Below are positions 1 to 9,426 of a DNA stretch of 64,000 nt, piece after piece. The notes beneath the pieces are model-generated. The model did not search any database and had not been told where the DNA came from. It worked only from the letters and a program-made list of their open reading frames with translations. Source of the DNA: CAZKBP01 sp964551015. Its GTDB lineage: Bacteria; Bacteroidota; Bacteroidia; Cytophagales; Microscillaceae. The first letter of the stretch is position 1; each line of letters starts with the position of its first letter. The translations under genes and the position numbers were made by a program. The DNA lies in assembly GCA_964551015.1 (NCBI GenBank), contig CAZKBP010000017.1:1-64000 (forward strand). Direction: 5' to 3'.

Positions 1-165
1 AGGGGGGGATACCTAGGAGGGTGGGGGTAGCCACCCCTGTAGATGCAATTTTCCAGTTATATAGGTGGGGAGGGGGAGGGCAAAAGCTGCAATTTTCCAG
101 CTTTGAGGTAGGGGGGGATACCCAGGAGGGTGGGGGTAGCCACCCTTGTAGGTGCAATTTTCCAG
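1..165. repeat. G-rich direct repeat pair, 109-bp period
   Basis: Bases 1-56 recur almost unchanged at 110-165, giving a period of 109 bp; a third partial copy of the GCAATTTTCCAGCT tail lies at 89-102. The plus strand carries several runs of 3-7 G, so it is a candidate for four-stranded structure. The array may continue beyond the left edge of the window. Bases 166-300 hold nothing else that I can recognise. The open frames across this block are low-complexity and look non-coding. Confidence 0.75.
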
Positions 166-300
166 CTAAAAGCCTCAAACTTCTGCCTCTGGGCTGGAAG
201 TTTCCGCTTCGGAAGCATTTGCATTGGGCTGAGGGCTGCCAACAAGGGTACGCGTTGCAAACGTGCGCCAGCTTTAAGAATATTTTGGACAGCTAATCAT

Positions 301-2160
301 CTAGTGAATTAAGGTCACGTACCCACTCAAATCTGAATTTCGACTATTCAAACGGATCGTGTAGTAATAGACCCCGGCGGGCAAAACAGAACCATTTTGG
401 GTGCCATCCCAAGGAGTGGTATAGCCTCGGCTCTCATAGACCAACTTACCCCCACGAGTGAAAACTTTGACTTGGCAATCGACGTAGGCATCCAAATTAT
501 CAATTTGCCAAATGTCTTGAATCCCATCCCCATTAGGGGTAATTTGATTAAAGACCTCTACGGTAGGGGTAACCGTAACGTTCACAGATGCGCTAAAGCC
601 TCCGTCATTGCTCGCTACGGTGATGGTTGTGCTGCCTACCGCTAGGGCGTTTACCAGACCATTAGCATCTACGGTAGCAATGCTGGGATTGGAAGAGATC
701 CAAGCTACGGTTTGGTCGCTGGCATCTGCCGGACGGATGGTGGCAATCAATTGTGCTGATTCACTGGTTAATAAGGTAAGATTAGTAGGATTGACGCTGA
801 TTCCACTCACCGCTACGATACGGGCATTGACCGTTACACTACTGGTCGCAGTAAAGCCTCCGTCGTTGCTCGTTACGGTGATGGTTGTGCTGCCTACCGC
901 AAGAGCGTTTACCAGACCATTGGCATTTACGGTGGCTACGCTAGGGTCAGAAGAAGTCCAAGTCACGGTTTGGTCATTGGCATTGGCGGGGCTGATGGTA
1001 GCGGTTAATTGGCTGCTTTCTCCCGTTAATAGAGTTAGATTAGTAGGAGTCACACTAATGCCTACGACCGCGACAGCACTCGCATTGACCGTTACGTGGC
1101 TAGTAGCAGTAAAGCCTCCATCGTTGCTCGTTACGGTGATGGTTGTGTTGCCTACCGCAAGGGCGTTTACCAGACCATTGGCATCTACGGTGGCTACGCT
1201 AGGGTCGGAAGAAGTCCAAGTCACGGTTTGGTCATTGGCATTGGCGGGGCTGATGGTGGCGGTTAATTGGCTGCTTTCTCCCGTTAATAAGGCTAGATTG
1301 GTGGGAGCCACACTAAGGCCCGTGACCGAAATCGGGCTTGCCCCTACACAGTTAGATTCCGGAAAAGCAGCGTTTGTCATTTCTGTATCACCCATCAGGT
1401 TATTTCTCCCGCCTCCGGATATTTCGTAACGAGGCTGATACGTATAATCTGGATTACCACTTTCATCATATAAGCGGAAAATATAAATTCTATCTATATC
1501 AAATTGAAAAGATCGTCCTGCAATAGAAAGTGTATACTCTTCGCCCGCCCTGAATACGTACAAAGGCTCGACTTTTATGATTGGATCGTCATATTCTAAG
1601 AATCTAGTTGAGTACCAATCCGAGAAACTCATAAAAAGCTTGGTATACCTTCCCAACACTTGCTGAGATGCCCCATTATATTCTACACCGTTATCTGGAT
1701 CGGTTGAGGAGAATCTCCTGATGCCACTTGGGGTTGGACTTGCTTCATAATTTCCACGCATCCTCACCCAACAATCATTATTGAGGTCTTCCTCAAAGGG
1801 ACTAGAGGGATTTGCTTCATTATTATGATTTTTAAAGCCTCTGATCAACATGAAATAAGTACCCGGATTATCAATTCTGAAAGTAAAGTTGAGGGGATTA
1901 TCGTCAGGGTTTCGAAAGGCATTTGCACCTCTATACTCCAAATATCCTGCGCCTGCATAGCTTCTTGTTCCTGTGTATCCAGGAGGATTGGAATTACGAA
2001 ACTCCCAATTGGTACCACTATAGTCTGCGTTTTCTGCTTCCATGACTACAAGTCCATTCTCTTCTTGATATACCGTACAATCGCTATCTTGGGCATAGGC
2101 AAATACGCCAAAGATGAATGGACTCATCACTAGGAATAATGTTGAAATTTTTCTTTTCAC
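301..2160 (-). CDS. Exported protein with three BIG2 domains and CHU_C (T9SS type B) sorting domain
   Basis: This 619-residue protein opens with a clear signal peptide (MKRK, a hydrophobic stretch, cut near AYAQ). A roughly 230-residue beta-rich segment follows with an early VVMEAENA motif, as seen in carbohydrate-binding domains of the CBM6/GH115 C-terminal type. Next come three consecutive 86-residue bacterial Ig-like (BIG2) domains with the marks LTGESSQL, SSDPSVATV and GLVNALAVG. The last ~80 residues (ITPNGDG, then a VFTRGG turn, YYTIRL, GYVTLIH) form a gliding-motility-associated C-terminal domain, which directs secretion through the type IX system and anchoring at the cell surface. A surface adhesin or glycan-binding role is inferred. 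It stands alone, with about 1 kb of gene-poor DNA upstream. Confidence 0.85.
   Translation of the reverse strand: MKRKISTLFLVMSPFIFGVFAYAQDSDCTVYQEENGLVVMEAENADYSGTNWEFRNSNPPGYTGTRSYAGAGYLEYRGANAFRNPDDNPLNFTFRIDNPGTYFMLIRGFKNHNNEANPSSPFEEDLNNDCWVRMRGNYEASPTPSGIRRFSSTDPDNGVEYNGASQQVLGRYTKLFMSFSDWYSTRFLEYDDPIIKVEPLYVFRAGEEYTLSIAGRSFQFDIDRIYIFRLYDESGNPDYTYQPRYEISGGGRNNLMGDTEMTNAAFPESNCVGASPISVTGLSVAPTNLALLTGESSQLTATISPANANDQTVTWTSSDPSVATVDANGLVNALAVGNTTITVTSNDGGFTATSHVTVNASAVAVVGISVTPTNLTLLTGESSQLTATISPANANDQTVTWTSSDPSVATVNANGLVNALAVGSTTITVTSNDGGFTATSSVTVNARIVAVSGISVNPTNLTLLTSESAQLIATIRPADASDQTVAWISSNPSIATVDANGLVNALAVGSTTITVASNDGGFSASVNVTVTPTVEVFNQITPNGDGIQDIWQIDNLDAYVDCQVKVFTRGGKLVYESRGYTTPWDGTQNGSVLPAGVYYYTIRLNSRNSDLSGYVTLIH
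575..1345 (-). repeat. Three near-identical 258-bp coding repeats (BIG2 domains)
   Basis: The phrase CCTCCRTCRTTGCTCG and its flanks recur at 599, 857 and 1115, exactly 258 bp (86 codons) apart, within the gene at 301-2160. Copies two and three are nearly identical at the DNA level, including silent positions, while the copy nearest the 3' end of the gene has diverged more. This points to recent duplication or gene conversion, and the copy number may vary among strains. Confidence 0.85.
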
Positions 2161-3180
2161 GTTTTCAGATTTATTTAAAAATCAATAGGTTAACTAGGTA
2201 TGAGATGGGAGTCAATTCAGCTGGCCTGACTTTTTACATTCCTAAATCGGAGGCAAATTCAGCATATAAAAAGTAACTTATTGTACCTATGTTCCTAACG
2301 GTTCTGGACCGGCTAGGTTAATAGAATTGCCTAAACCTTGATATCTTGGAAGTAATAAGTTGAGCGATTTATTTTTTCTAGCCAATGATTATGCAAAACT
2401 CAGGTTATTGCCGAGCTAGAGGCAGTTAGGGCTTGGGGCAGTATTTGATCCCTGATTTGGGTATTTGATTCCCGCTTGGGTTAACGATTGATTTAGGAGG
2501 CTATTATCTTTCCTTTTTTTGTGAATTTCCTTCTACATCCAGCATCGTTTGCGTGGGTTTTTAACGAAATCTAGGCATTTAGTACAGGAGTAATTTTATC
2601 TTAACAAGACCTGCACTCGGATAAACTATAAAGCTAGGCTCTAATTCAAGATTATTGTGATCTGGAAAGCTACCTGTAAATACAGTAGCTTGCAAGGGAT
2701 GGTCTCCAAGCTGCTATTTAATCACTTGCTAAGTGGCCATGTGTAGACCTCTGGCGGTTTACAGAGAAAGGTACGGTTCTTCGGTATATTCCTCAACTGC
2801 GGATCAAGCATCTGGCACGTTAGCACCTACCAACCGACTGGGAGCCTGCGAACAGATCGTCTCGGAGGTCGGGTGGTCAATTCTCACCCTTGACTGGGTA
2901 GCCATCGTGGAGCAAATGCCCAGTGAACTGGATCAATTGGCGATTGCTATTCCGGAAGCTGATTGGGTCTGGAATGGGCTGACCAGCAGATGACTCTGGT
3001 TAATTTGTATCTTTGAGTCAAGCATGAAATCACAGACGGGACGCTGGAAAAGCCTATTTTGTATCTATTTAGTATACTGCTAGTGCTGGAGTGGTGTTAA
3101 TGCCAAGTTAATAGCTGAACAAGCAGCAGGATTTGGTTCTGATCGTTTCTATCTTGTCGGTAGACGCTAAAGTATGGCCT
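2161..3180. other. Gene-poor interval of about 1 kb
   Basis: No gene can be supported here. Bases 2161-2730 are AT-rich with a small imperfect tandem repeat (GTATTTGATCCC / GTATTTGATTCC) at 2441-2480. Bases about 2733-3000 are richer in GC and contain an 86-codon plus-strand open frame whose second half reads rather like protein, but it has no recognisable domain or signal; it could be a gene relic or an unknown RNA. A full -7 element (TATCTTTG, 3008-3015) points toward the pentapeptide gene but would leave a leader of about 160 nt. Confidence 0.5.
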
Positions 3181-4194
3181 ATGTATCGCTTCTACCTGCT
3201 ACTTATTTTTTCTTCGTGCCTTTTTTCATCTTCCCTGAGAGCGCAAACGATATGGGTAGGTAAAGAGCCCCAAGCTTATCCGTTGAAGCAAAGTTACGAG
3301 CTGGCTGTCCTACAACATCCCATTTCATTGAAGGATCAAACTGTACCTTTTTCTCTTAATTTTCAAAAGGCTTGGCTTACTAGCAAGTTTGTTTTTGAGC
3401 ATAATCATTTTGACTCCCTCATCACCTTCCGAGAAGCACTCGTGCAAGGAAGTTTCCATTTGTTGGAAAATACGACGCAACAGAGAAGTGATTTTGCTTA
3501 TGCTTCCTTCCAAGAACCAGTGCAGATTGAGCAGAACATTTTTCAGGGAGAAGCTAGCTTTTGGTTCAGTCAATTTGATCAAGTGCTACTTTTCTCAAAA
3601 AATCAATGCCAAGGAGCTAGTCTCTGGGCTTCGTCTAAGTTTTGGATGCAAGCCGATTTTGTGAGCAATCGCTTTGACACACTGGTACTTTTCAGTGAAT
3701 GTGTCTTTGGGGAAGATACGTATTTTCGGAATAATTATTTCGGGGCAGAAGCTGACTTTTCGGAAGCGGAATTCAGGAAAAGAGCCGATTTCGAGGGAAC
3801 TATCTTCACGCAGGGGGCGAGTTTTACCAAAACCGTTTTCCGCTCCGTTCTGAATTTTAAGGGAGCAGCGTTCAAGGGGACGATCTTCTTTTTTGAAACC
3901 CTACTGCCCGATACTTTGATTCTAGAAGAGGCTAAAATCCTCTCCGAAGACCTAGATTTGGCTTATGTGCAGCCTCGCTCGGGGCAAAAGTGCTGCATCA
4001 ACCTCTGGGGAGTTGATTTGAATAAAGTTCGATTAGATGGTCAGTATTTTCGTCTTTATTTTCCCGAAGCAAAAAATATTTCTCCCTCCGAAAAGATCCA
4101 GTTTTATCAGCAACTCATTGATTTACAGAGAAAAACAGGCTTTACCCAAGGAGCGGAAAGCCTCGAGCAAGAGATGGAGCAGCTAATTGATTGA
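3181..4194 (+). CDS. Exported pentapeptide-repeat-like protein
   Basis: The ATG at 3181 is preferred to an upstream GTG-type start at 3133 because it gives a standard signal peptide (MYRFY, a hydrophobic core, cleavage after LRAQ). From about residue 65 to 265 the chain repeats a five-residue rhythm with F or L every fifth position (ADFSEAEF, ADFEGTIF, ASFTKTVF), typical of pentapeptide-repeat right-handed beta-helices. The C-terminal ~70 residues are charged and helical and contain a CC pair (QKCCINLW). Most pentapeptide proteins have no known activity; an export signal suggests a periplasmic or outer-surface structural role here. Its 3' end converges with the chemotaxis-type fusion gene, leaving 53 bp without a clear terminator. 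Confidence 0.75.
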   Translation: MYRFYLLLIFSSCLFSSSLRAQTIWVGKEPQAYPLKQSYELAVLQHPISLKDQTVPFSLNFQKAWLTSKFVFEHNHFDSLITFREALVQGSFHLLENTTQQRSDFAYASFQEPVQIEQNIFQGEASFWFSQFDQVLLFSKNQCQGASLWASSKFWMQADFVSNRFDTLVLFSECVFGEDTYFRNNYFGAEADFSEAEFRKRADFEGTIFTQGASFTKTVFRSVLNFKGAAFKGTIFFFETLLPDTLILEEAKILSEDLDLAYVQPRSGQKCCINLWGVDLNKVRLDGQYFRLYFPEAKNISPSEKIQFYQQLIDLQRKTGFTQGAESLEQEMEQLID

Positions 4195-4247
4195 ATGTCA
4201 GTGAGCGTTTTTCCGAGGTTGAATTTCTGGGCGGATTAGTTCAAAGC

Positions 4248-7200
4248 TTAGTCCTCATCTACCTTATCTATTTTTTGAGCTAATTCTTGATCTAAACTAT
4301 CAAAATTCATTTCTGTTTTTTGGATTAATTGTTCCAGTTCTTGGTCACTTTTGTCTGGTATATTTTGTAAAGAATTGAGAAACAACAGGAAGGTGTCAAG
4401 ACCCAATGACTCGGGAACAGCCTTGGACTTATGACGAATTTGCGCTAGTTCATCCTCGTTTCGCTCACGCAAGGCTTGGATGATTCCATTTTTACGGCGT
4501 TGATATTCCTGACGAGTAATCTCTAAAAACTCCCGATAGCTTTCCGCATTGTCCCCGAAGATATCATCAAAGAAGTCAAAATCGGAGGGAACGGCCTGGG
4601 CATTGCTTTTTTGGTCATAGACCACAGCGAGTAGTTGCTCGTAGAGTAGATTGGGATTGATGGGCTTGGTAATATAGCCATCGATATTGCCTAGTACCAT
4701 ACTTTCTTCTTTCTCGTACTTGGCCGAGGCACTGACCATGATGATCTTGAGGTCTTGGAAAAAAGGCCCTTCTTCGGCGCGAATCTGTTGTACGGTTTCG
4801 TAGCCATCCATGCCGGGCATATGGATATCCATCAGGATCAGGTTGTACTTGCGGGTTAAGGCTTCTTGGAGACCTTTTTCTCCGTTAGAGACGGTCTTGA
4901 GGGGGATTTTCCAATCTTCAAAGAGGGCTTCCATGAGCATACGATTAGACTTAATATCGTCTACATAGAGTACGTTGAGGTCTTTCAAGCCCATCTTGGA
5001 AGCTTCGGAGAGCTTGAAACCAGCTCGGCCACGGTTTCCTTTTGCTTTTTGGTAAGGAATTTTTATCCGAAACGTCGTGCCTTTTCCTTTTTCGCTTTCC
5101 ACGGAGATACTACCTTCTTGTAATTCTACTAACTTCTTGACAATGGAGAGTCCTAAGCCAGTACCCCCGTATTCTCGGCTCGTGCTTGTACTTTCCTGCT
5201 CGAAAGGCTCGAAGATACTTTCCAAGCGTTTGGAGCTAATACCAATTCCGGTATCTTTTACTGCAAATTGAATCCATGCCTTTTCATCCTGCTCGGATTC
5301 TAAGCGTTCAACCTTGAGGCTCACTTCACCCTCGGAAGTAAACTTGATAGCATTGCTGAGCAAATTGTTGAGAATTTGTTGCAAGCGAACCGGATCGCCC
5401 ATTACCCAGAGCGGATCGGGTAGATTGATCTCCAGCGGGTACTTCAGGTTCTTATCGCTTACCTGCAGCTTGAACATCTTGTGGCTTTTCTCGATGGTTT
5501 CGTGGAGGTTGAAAGAAGTATGTTCTAGTCTGAGTTTGTCGGCCTGAATTTTAGAAAAGTCTAATATATCATTGATGAGGTAGAGCAAATTTTCTGAGGA
5601 ATATTGTACGGCTTGTACCAATTCGTCGTTTCTTTCGCCCAGCTTTTCTTGGGACAGCAGATGGCTCATGCCCACGATCACATTGAGAGGCGTACGAATT
5701 TCGTGGCTCATGATAGAGACAAAATCTTCCTTGACCCTGAGGGCGGCCTCTAGGTCTTGTTTGGTTTGCAAGAGGGCTTCTCGGGCTTCTTTTTCTTTGG
5801 TAATTTCTGTGCAACGACCCTGTACGCCGATTTGTGCCCCAGCTTGGTCAAATGCGGGTTCCCAGATCACAACGATCCATCTGATTTTTTGAGCTTTGCA
5901 GACAATCCTAAATTCTTCCTTGATTTCTTCGCCCTGAAATACCTGCTTCCAAGCCTCTCTCATCTTGGGTTGATCCTCTTCGTGGGCTAGCTCAACCAGG
6001 TTTTGATGATCTAAGATAGAAGTGTCATATCCAGTAATTTTTTTAAAAGCAGGATTAATATATTGTAAATGCTGTTCCATATCATAGAGAAAGACAATAT
6101 CCTGCATATTCTCAGTCATTAATCTTAGCTTTCTTTCTGACTCTTTGATCTTCGTTTGTTGCTGGCGTAGTTGGGTGATATCTTGGATAATACCCAACAT
6201 TTTGATGGCACGCCCCTGTTGGTCAGTAATATTATGCCCCCCAGTGCCATAGACGATTTTTTCCTTACCCTTGGCGGTGATAATGCGAAATTCGTGAGGA
6301 ACTGGTCTTTGTTCTTCGCGTGAAAGCTCAGTGGCTTGCGTGGTTGCTTCTATATCATCGGGGTGTACAAAATCAAGTACATCAGAAGCGTACTTAATGC
6401 GGTTTTCATCTTCGATCTCGAGAATGTCCAGATATTCTTCTGAGCATTCCATCTCATTCGTTCGTAAATCCCAAAGCCAACCTCCCACTTGAGCGATTTT
6501 CTGAGATATTTTCAGAAAATACTCGCTTTCTTGTAGTTTTCTTTCTTTTTCGTAGAGCTCGGTCACGTCCATGGTCGTGCCATAGAGCTTGATGACTTCA
6601 CCTTGCTTATTTTTGATAGGTTTGTTGATGGACTGGATATTTTTGATCTTTCCCCCTTGGGTACGGATGGTGGTATCTATTTGAAAAGTCTCTCCTTGCT
6701 GTATTCCTTCCTCCAGTACCTTTTGAGCAGTCTGCTGGTCGTACTCATCTAGGTAGTAAGTAACTCTATCTAAGGTAACGGGCGTATTGGGTTCCCATTC
6801 ATAAATTTGGTACATACCCTCCGACCAATTGATCTTTCCTGATGCTAAATCATACTCCCAGCTACCAATTTTGGCAATAGATTGTGCTTCTTTCAGTTTT
6901 CGCTCACTCTCGCCCAGTCTTTTGACCAATCGATTGAGCTTGTCTCGCTCCTTAGACAACTCAGTTTCTTTGGTAATCAGGTCTTCATTGGTCTGACGCA
7001 ATTCAGCATTAGCCGCTTCGAGTTCCTCATTTACGGATTGCAGTTCTTCGTTGCTGGTTTCCAGTTCTTCATTAGAGGATTTTAACTCTTCATTGGTAGA
7101 CTGGAGTTCCTCATTAAGCGATTGGAGTTCTTCATTACTCTTTTCTAGCTCTTCGGTAAAAGTCTGGAGATGCTCTTTGGATACTTCCAGTTCTTCTTCC

Positions 7201-9113
7201 AATTGCATGATCCTGAGCTTGGCCTTTTCATTATTCTCAAGGTCTATTTCTTCGTAGCTGGGAATTCGAAAATCGTCCTCGAGATTTTCAAAAATGATCA
7301 GGTAAAAATTCTGGCCATTGAGCGACGATAGCATGAGCTTGACTTGCAGGCGCAGTAGTTGCGTGGTTTTGAGCACCTCAAAACGGATAATATTACTCCG
7401 AGCCGCCAGCCCGTTTCGGCGTACTTTGCTGAAGAGCGTCCTCAGCTCGAGGTGTAGATCATTGTTGAGTACTTTGAGAGCATTGGCATTAATCATTCCT
7501 TCACTCAAATCCAGATAAGGTTGTAAGCTGCCCCTGATTTCTACGATGTCCATGCTTTCGTTCACGATCATGAAAGGATGCTCAAAGGTCTGGGCAATGG
7601 TTTGGTAAGCAAGTTCCGTGAGTGAGTGCCCTCGGTTGCCAGCAAGTTTTGCGTCTTTTCTGTTGTTGGAATGCCTAGTGCCAAAGCGAGTGAAATGGAG
7701 AGAGTTGACCTGTGAGCCTGTCTTACGTTTGAAGATTTTAGTACCTTTATCAAGACGTTCAAAGAGGTCGTTGAGCTGGGATATATTCTCAGATTTGCCC
7801 AAGAGCAAGTAGCCACTCTCCAATAAGGAATAGTGAAAGGTGCGAATGGCTTCTCTTTGTAGCTCGTTGTCGAAATAGATGAGTAGGTTTCGGCAAGAGA
7901 TCAAGTCGAGCCGGACAAAGGGCGGGTCATTGGTGATATCGTGGCGAGAGAACATGACCATCTGCCGAATCACTTTTTTGATCTCATATTGATCATCTAC
8001 TTTTTGAAAATAAGTCTGCCGAATTTTTTCGGGCAATTTGTTCAGCGCACTTTCAGGATATTTGCCGCGTCGGGCAACAGCAAGAGCTTCTTCCTCAATA
8101 TCAGTGGCAAAGATTTGGACACGATAATGCTCTATGTCCTCCTTAAGGATTTCGGCCAGCAAGATCGCGAGTGAGTAAGGTTCTTCGCCAGAAGCACATC
8201 CTACTGACCAGATGCGAATGTTATCACCTTTTCGTTTGTTGCTGAGTATCTGGGTAACATGTTTACGAAGTTGTTCAAAAATCTGCTGATCTCTGAAAAA
8301 CTCCGTCACACCGATCAATACGGTCTTGAAGAGCTTGTCTAATTCGCCGTGTTTTTTGTCGATATAACCCAAGTACTCTTCTTCACTCTTCAGATTAAGC
8401 GCCTGTAGTCTTTTTTGTAGACGGCGATGGATGGTATTGATTTTATACTTGCCGAAATCAGTGCCCGTTTTCTCAGCGAGCTTACTAAGGATTTTATAGA
8501 TCGTCAGGTCTTTTTTTTCAGGATTTTCGGTGAGCTCACGAATACGATCCTGGATGGAGGCGGCTATTTCTTCGGGTCTTCGGATCTCGTGATGAAAACC
8601 AGAGCGAATTACCGCATCGGGCATAGCACCAAATTGCGCGGTTTCTATGTCTTGTACAATCACGTAAGCATTTCGGATCTTGAGCGTGTAAGCTCCCTGT
8701 GATCCATCTTCGCCCGTACCGGAAAGGATCACTCCGATGGCCTGTGGCCCCAATTCTTCGGCCAGAGATTTAAAGAAATCATCCACTGAGGGGAGAGGTT
8801 GGGTAGTGCGCTTAGTGGCTGTAATCTGAATTTTTCCTTTGCGGATGGTAATCTGGCAATTAGGAGGGGTTACATACACTTTGCCAGATTCGGGACTTTG
8901 GCTATCTACGGCCTTTTCCACTTCCCAAGCAGATTTTTGGTTTAGCAAATTCACCATTTTGCTCTCGTAGTCAGGGCTCAAATGCTGGGCGATGATGATG
9001 GAAAAATTCTTTTCTTCTTGGGGTAAGTGTTGCAGTAATTTAATGATAGCCTCTAGACCCCCAGCAGAGGCACCAACACCTACGATAAATTTGGTAGATT
9101 TTTTTGTCTTCAT
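4248..9113 (-). CDS. CheB-CheR-PAS-histidine kinase-receiver-HPt fusion protein
   Basis: This 1621-residue soluble signalling protein carries a full phosphorelay on one chain. Residues 1-190 are a CheB methylesterase domain with its triad in place (S16 in GASAGG, H44 in AQHLSP, D136 in GTGEDG). Residues 200-465 are a CheR methyltransferase with the SAM-binding VGCASGEEPYS motif and ISCRNLLIYF. Around 620-740 lies a long coiled coil of EELQSxNEEL heptads. Three PAS domains follow (starting near 741, 858 and 988), then a kinase core with H1137 in MSHEIRTPLN, N-box NLLSNAIKF and G-boxes DTGIGI and GTGLGL, a receiver with D1429 in LMDIHMPG, and a C-terminal HPt-like domain with H1561 in HKSKAVPESLG. 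All key residues are intact. No CheY, CheA or receptor gene is nearby, so the substrate of the methyl-modifying half is unknown. Confidence 0.93.
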   Translation of the reverse strand: MKTKKSTKFIVGVGASAGGLEAIIKLLQHLPQEEKNFSIIIAQHLSPDYESKMVNLLNQKSAWEVEKAVDSQSPESGKVYVTPPNCQITIRKGKIQITATKRTTQPLPSVDDFFKSLAEELGPQAIGVILSGTGEDGSQGAYTLKIRNAYVIVQDIETAQFGAMPDAVIRSGFHHEIRRPEEIAASIQDRIRELTENPEKKDLTIYKILSKLAEKTGTDFGKYKINTIHRRLQKRLQALNLKSEEEYLGYIDKKHGELDKLFKTVLIGVTEFFRDQQIFEQLRKHVTQILSNKRKGDNIRIWSVGCASGEEPYSLAILLAEILKEDIEHYRVQIFATDIEEEALAVARRGKYPESALNKLPEKIRQTYFQKVDDQYEIKKVIRQMVMFSRHDITNDPPFVRLDLISCRNLLIYFDNELQREAIRTFHYSLLESGYLLLGKSENISQLNDLFERLDKGTKIFKRKTGSQVNSLHFTRFGTRHSNNRKDAKLAGNRGHSLTELAYQTIAQTFEHPFMIVNESMDIVEIRGSLQPYLDLSEGMINANALKVLNNDLHLELRTLFSKVRRNGLAARSNIIRFEVLKTTQLLRLQVKLMLSSLNGQNFYLIIFENLEDDFRIPSYEEIDLENNEKAKLRIMQLEEELEVSKEHLQTFTEELEKSNEELQSLNEELQSTNEELKSSNEELETSNEELQSVNEELEAANAELRQTNEDLITKETELSKERDKLNRLVKRLGESERKLKEAQSIAKIGSWEYDLASGKINWSEGMYQIYEWEPNTPVTLDRVTYYLDEYDQQTAQKVLEEGIQQGETFQIDTTIRTQGGKIKNIQSINKPIKNKQGEVIKLYGTTMDVTELYEKERKLQESEYFLKISQKIAQVGGWLWDLRTNEMECSEEYLDILEIEDENRIKYASDVLDFVHPDDIEATTQATELSREEQRPVPHEFRIITAKGKEKIVYGTGGHNITDQQGRAIKMLGIIQDITQLRQQQTKIKESERKLRLMTENMQDIVFLYDMEQHLQYINPAFKKITGYDTSILDHQNLVELAHEEDQPKMREAWKQVFQGEEIKEEFRIVCKAQKIRWIVVIWEPAFDQAGAQIGVQGRCTEITKEKEAREALLQTKQDLEAALRVKEDFVSIMSHEIRTPLNVIVGMSHLLSQEKLGERNDELVQAVQYSSENLLYLINDILDFSKIQADKLRLEHTSFNLHETIEKSHKMFKLQVSDKNLKYPLEINLPDPLWVMGDPVRLQQILNNLLSNAIKFTSEGEVSLKVERLESEQDEKAWIQFAVKDTGIGISSKRLESIFEPFEQESTSTSREYGGTGLGLSIVKKLVELQEGSISVESEKGKGTTFRIKIPYQKAKGNRGRAGFKLSEASKMGLKDLNVLYVDDIKSNRMLMEALFEDWKIPLKTVSNGEKGLQEALTRKYNLILMDIHMPGMDGYETVQQIRAEEGPFFQDLKIIMVSASAKYEKEESMVLGNIDGYITKPINPNLLYEQLLAVVYDQKSNAQAVPSDFDFFDDIFGDNAESYREFLEITRQEYQRRKNGIIQALRERNEDELAQIRHKSKAVPESLGLDTFLLFLNSLQNIPDKSDQELEQLIQKTEMNFDSLDQELAQKIDKVDED

Positions 9114-9426
9114 ACGCTAGCCATCAAAGCTTTTCGTTTCTCAGGGTAATCTTGATTTAAATGAATTATGTATGTAGAAGTTCGTGTGCGGTATATTTCG
9201 TGGTTGGCTCTAAAAGAACCGACTCCTCTATGCTAAATCTGCGAATATAGTAGGAATACTATATAAGAGGCACTTATGTTTTACAAAGTTATACAAGTAC
9301 ATTAAAAAGAAAAAGAGTTTAACTATCTTGTTTCAAATTTCGTGATCTATACTTTACATAACAATTAGTTAATACATTTTTTTATATATTCAAAATGTAC
9401 CTTGACACGTTTAATGATCATTGCCT
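9114..9426. other. AT-rich divergent intergenic region
   Basis: This 313-bp spacer separates the minus-strand kinase fusion from nadE. It is AT-rich and has no open frame worth calling. A -7-like TACCTTG at 9398-9404 fits transcription of nadE from about 9410, but I see no convincing -33 TTTG. I could not assign a promoter for the minus-strand gene. Confidence 0.5.

Noticed and set aside
608..1429. 273-codon plus-strand open frame opposite the BIG2 repeats
   Set aside because: It only mirrors the repeat array of the real minus-strand gene; the translation is low-complexity and has no signal, domain or start context.
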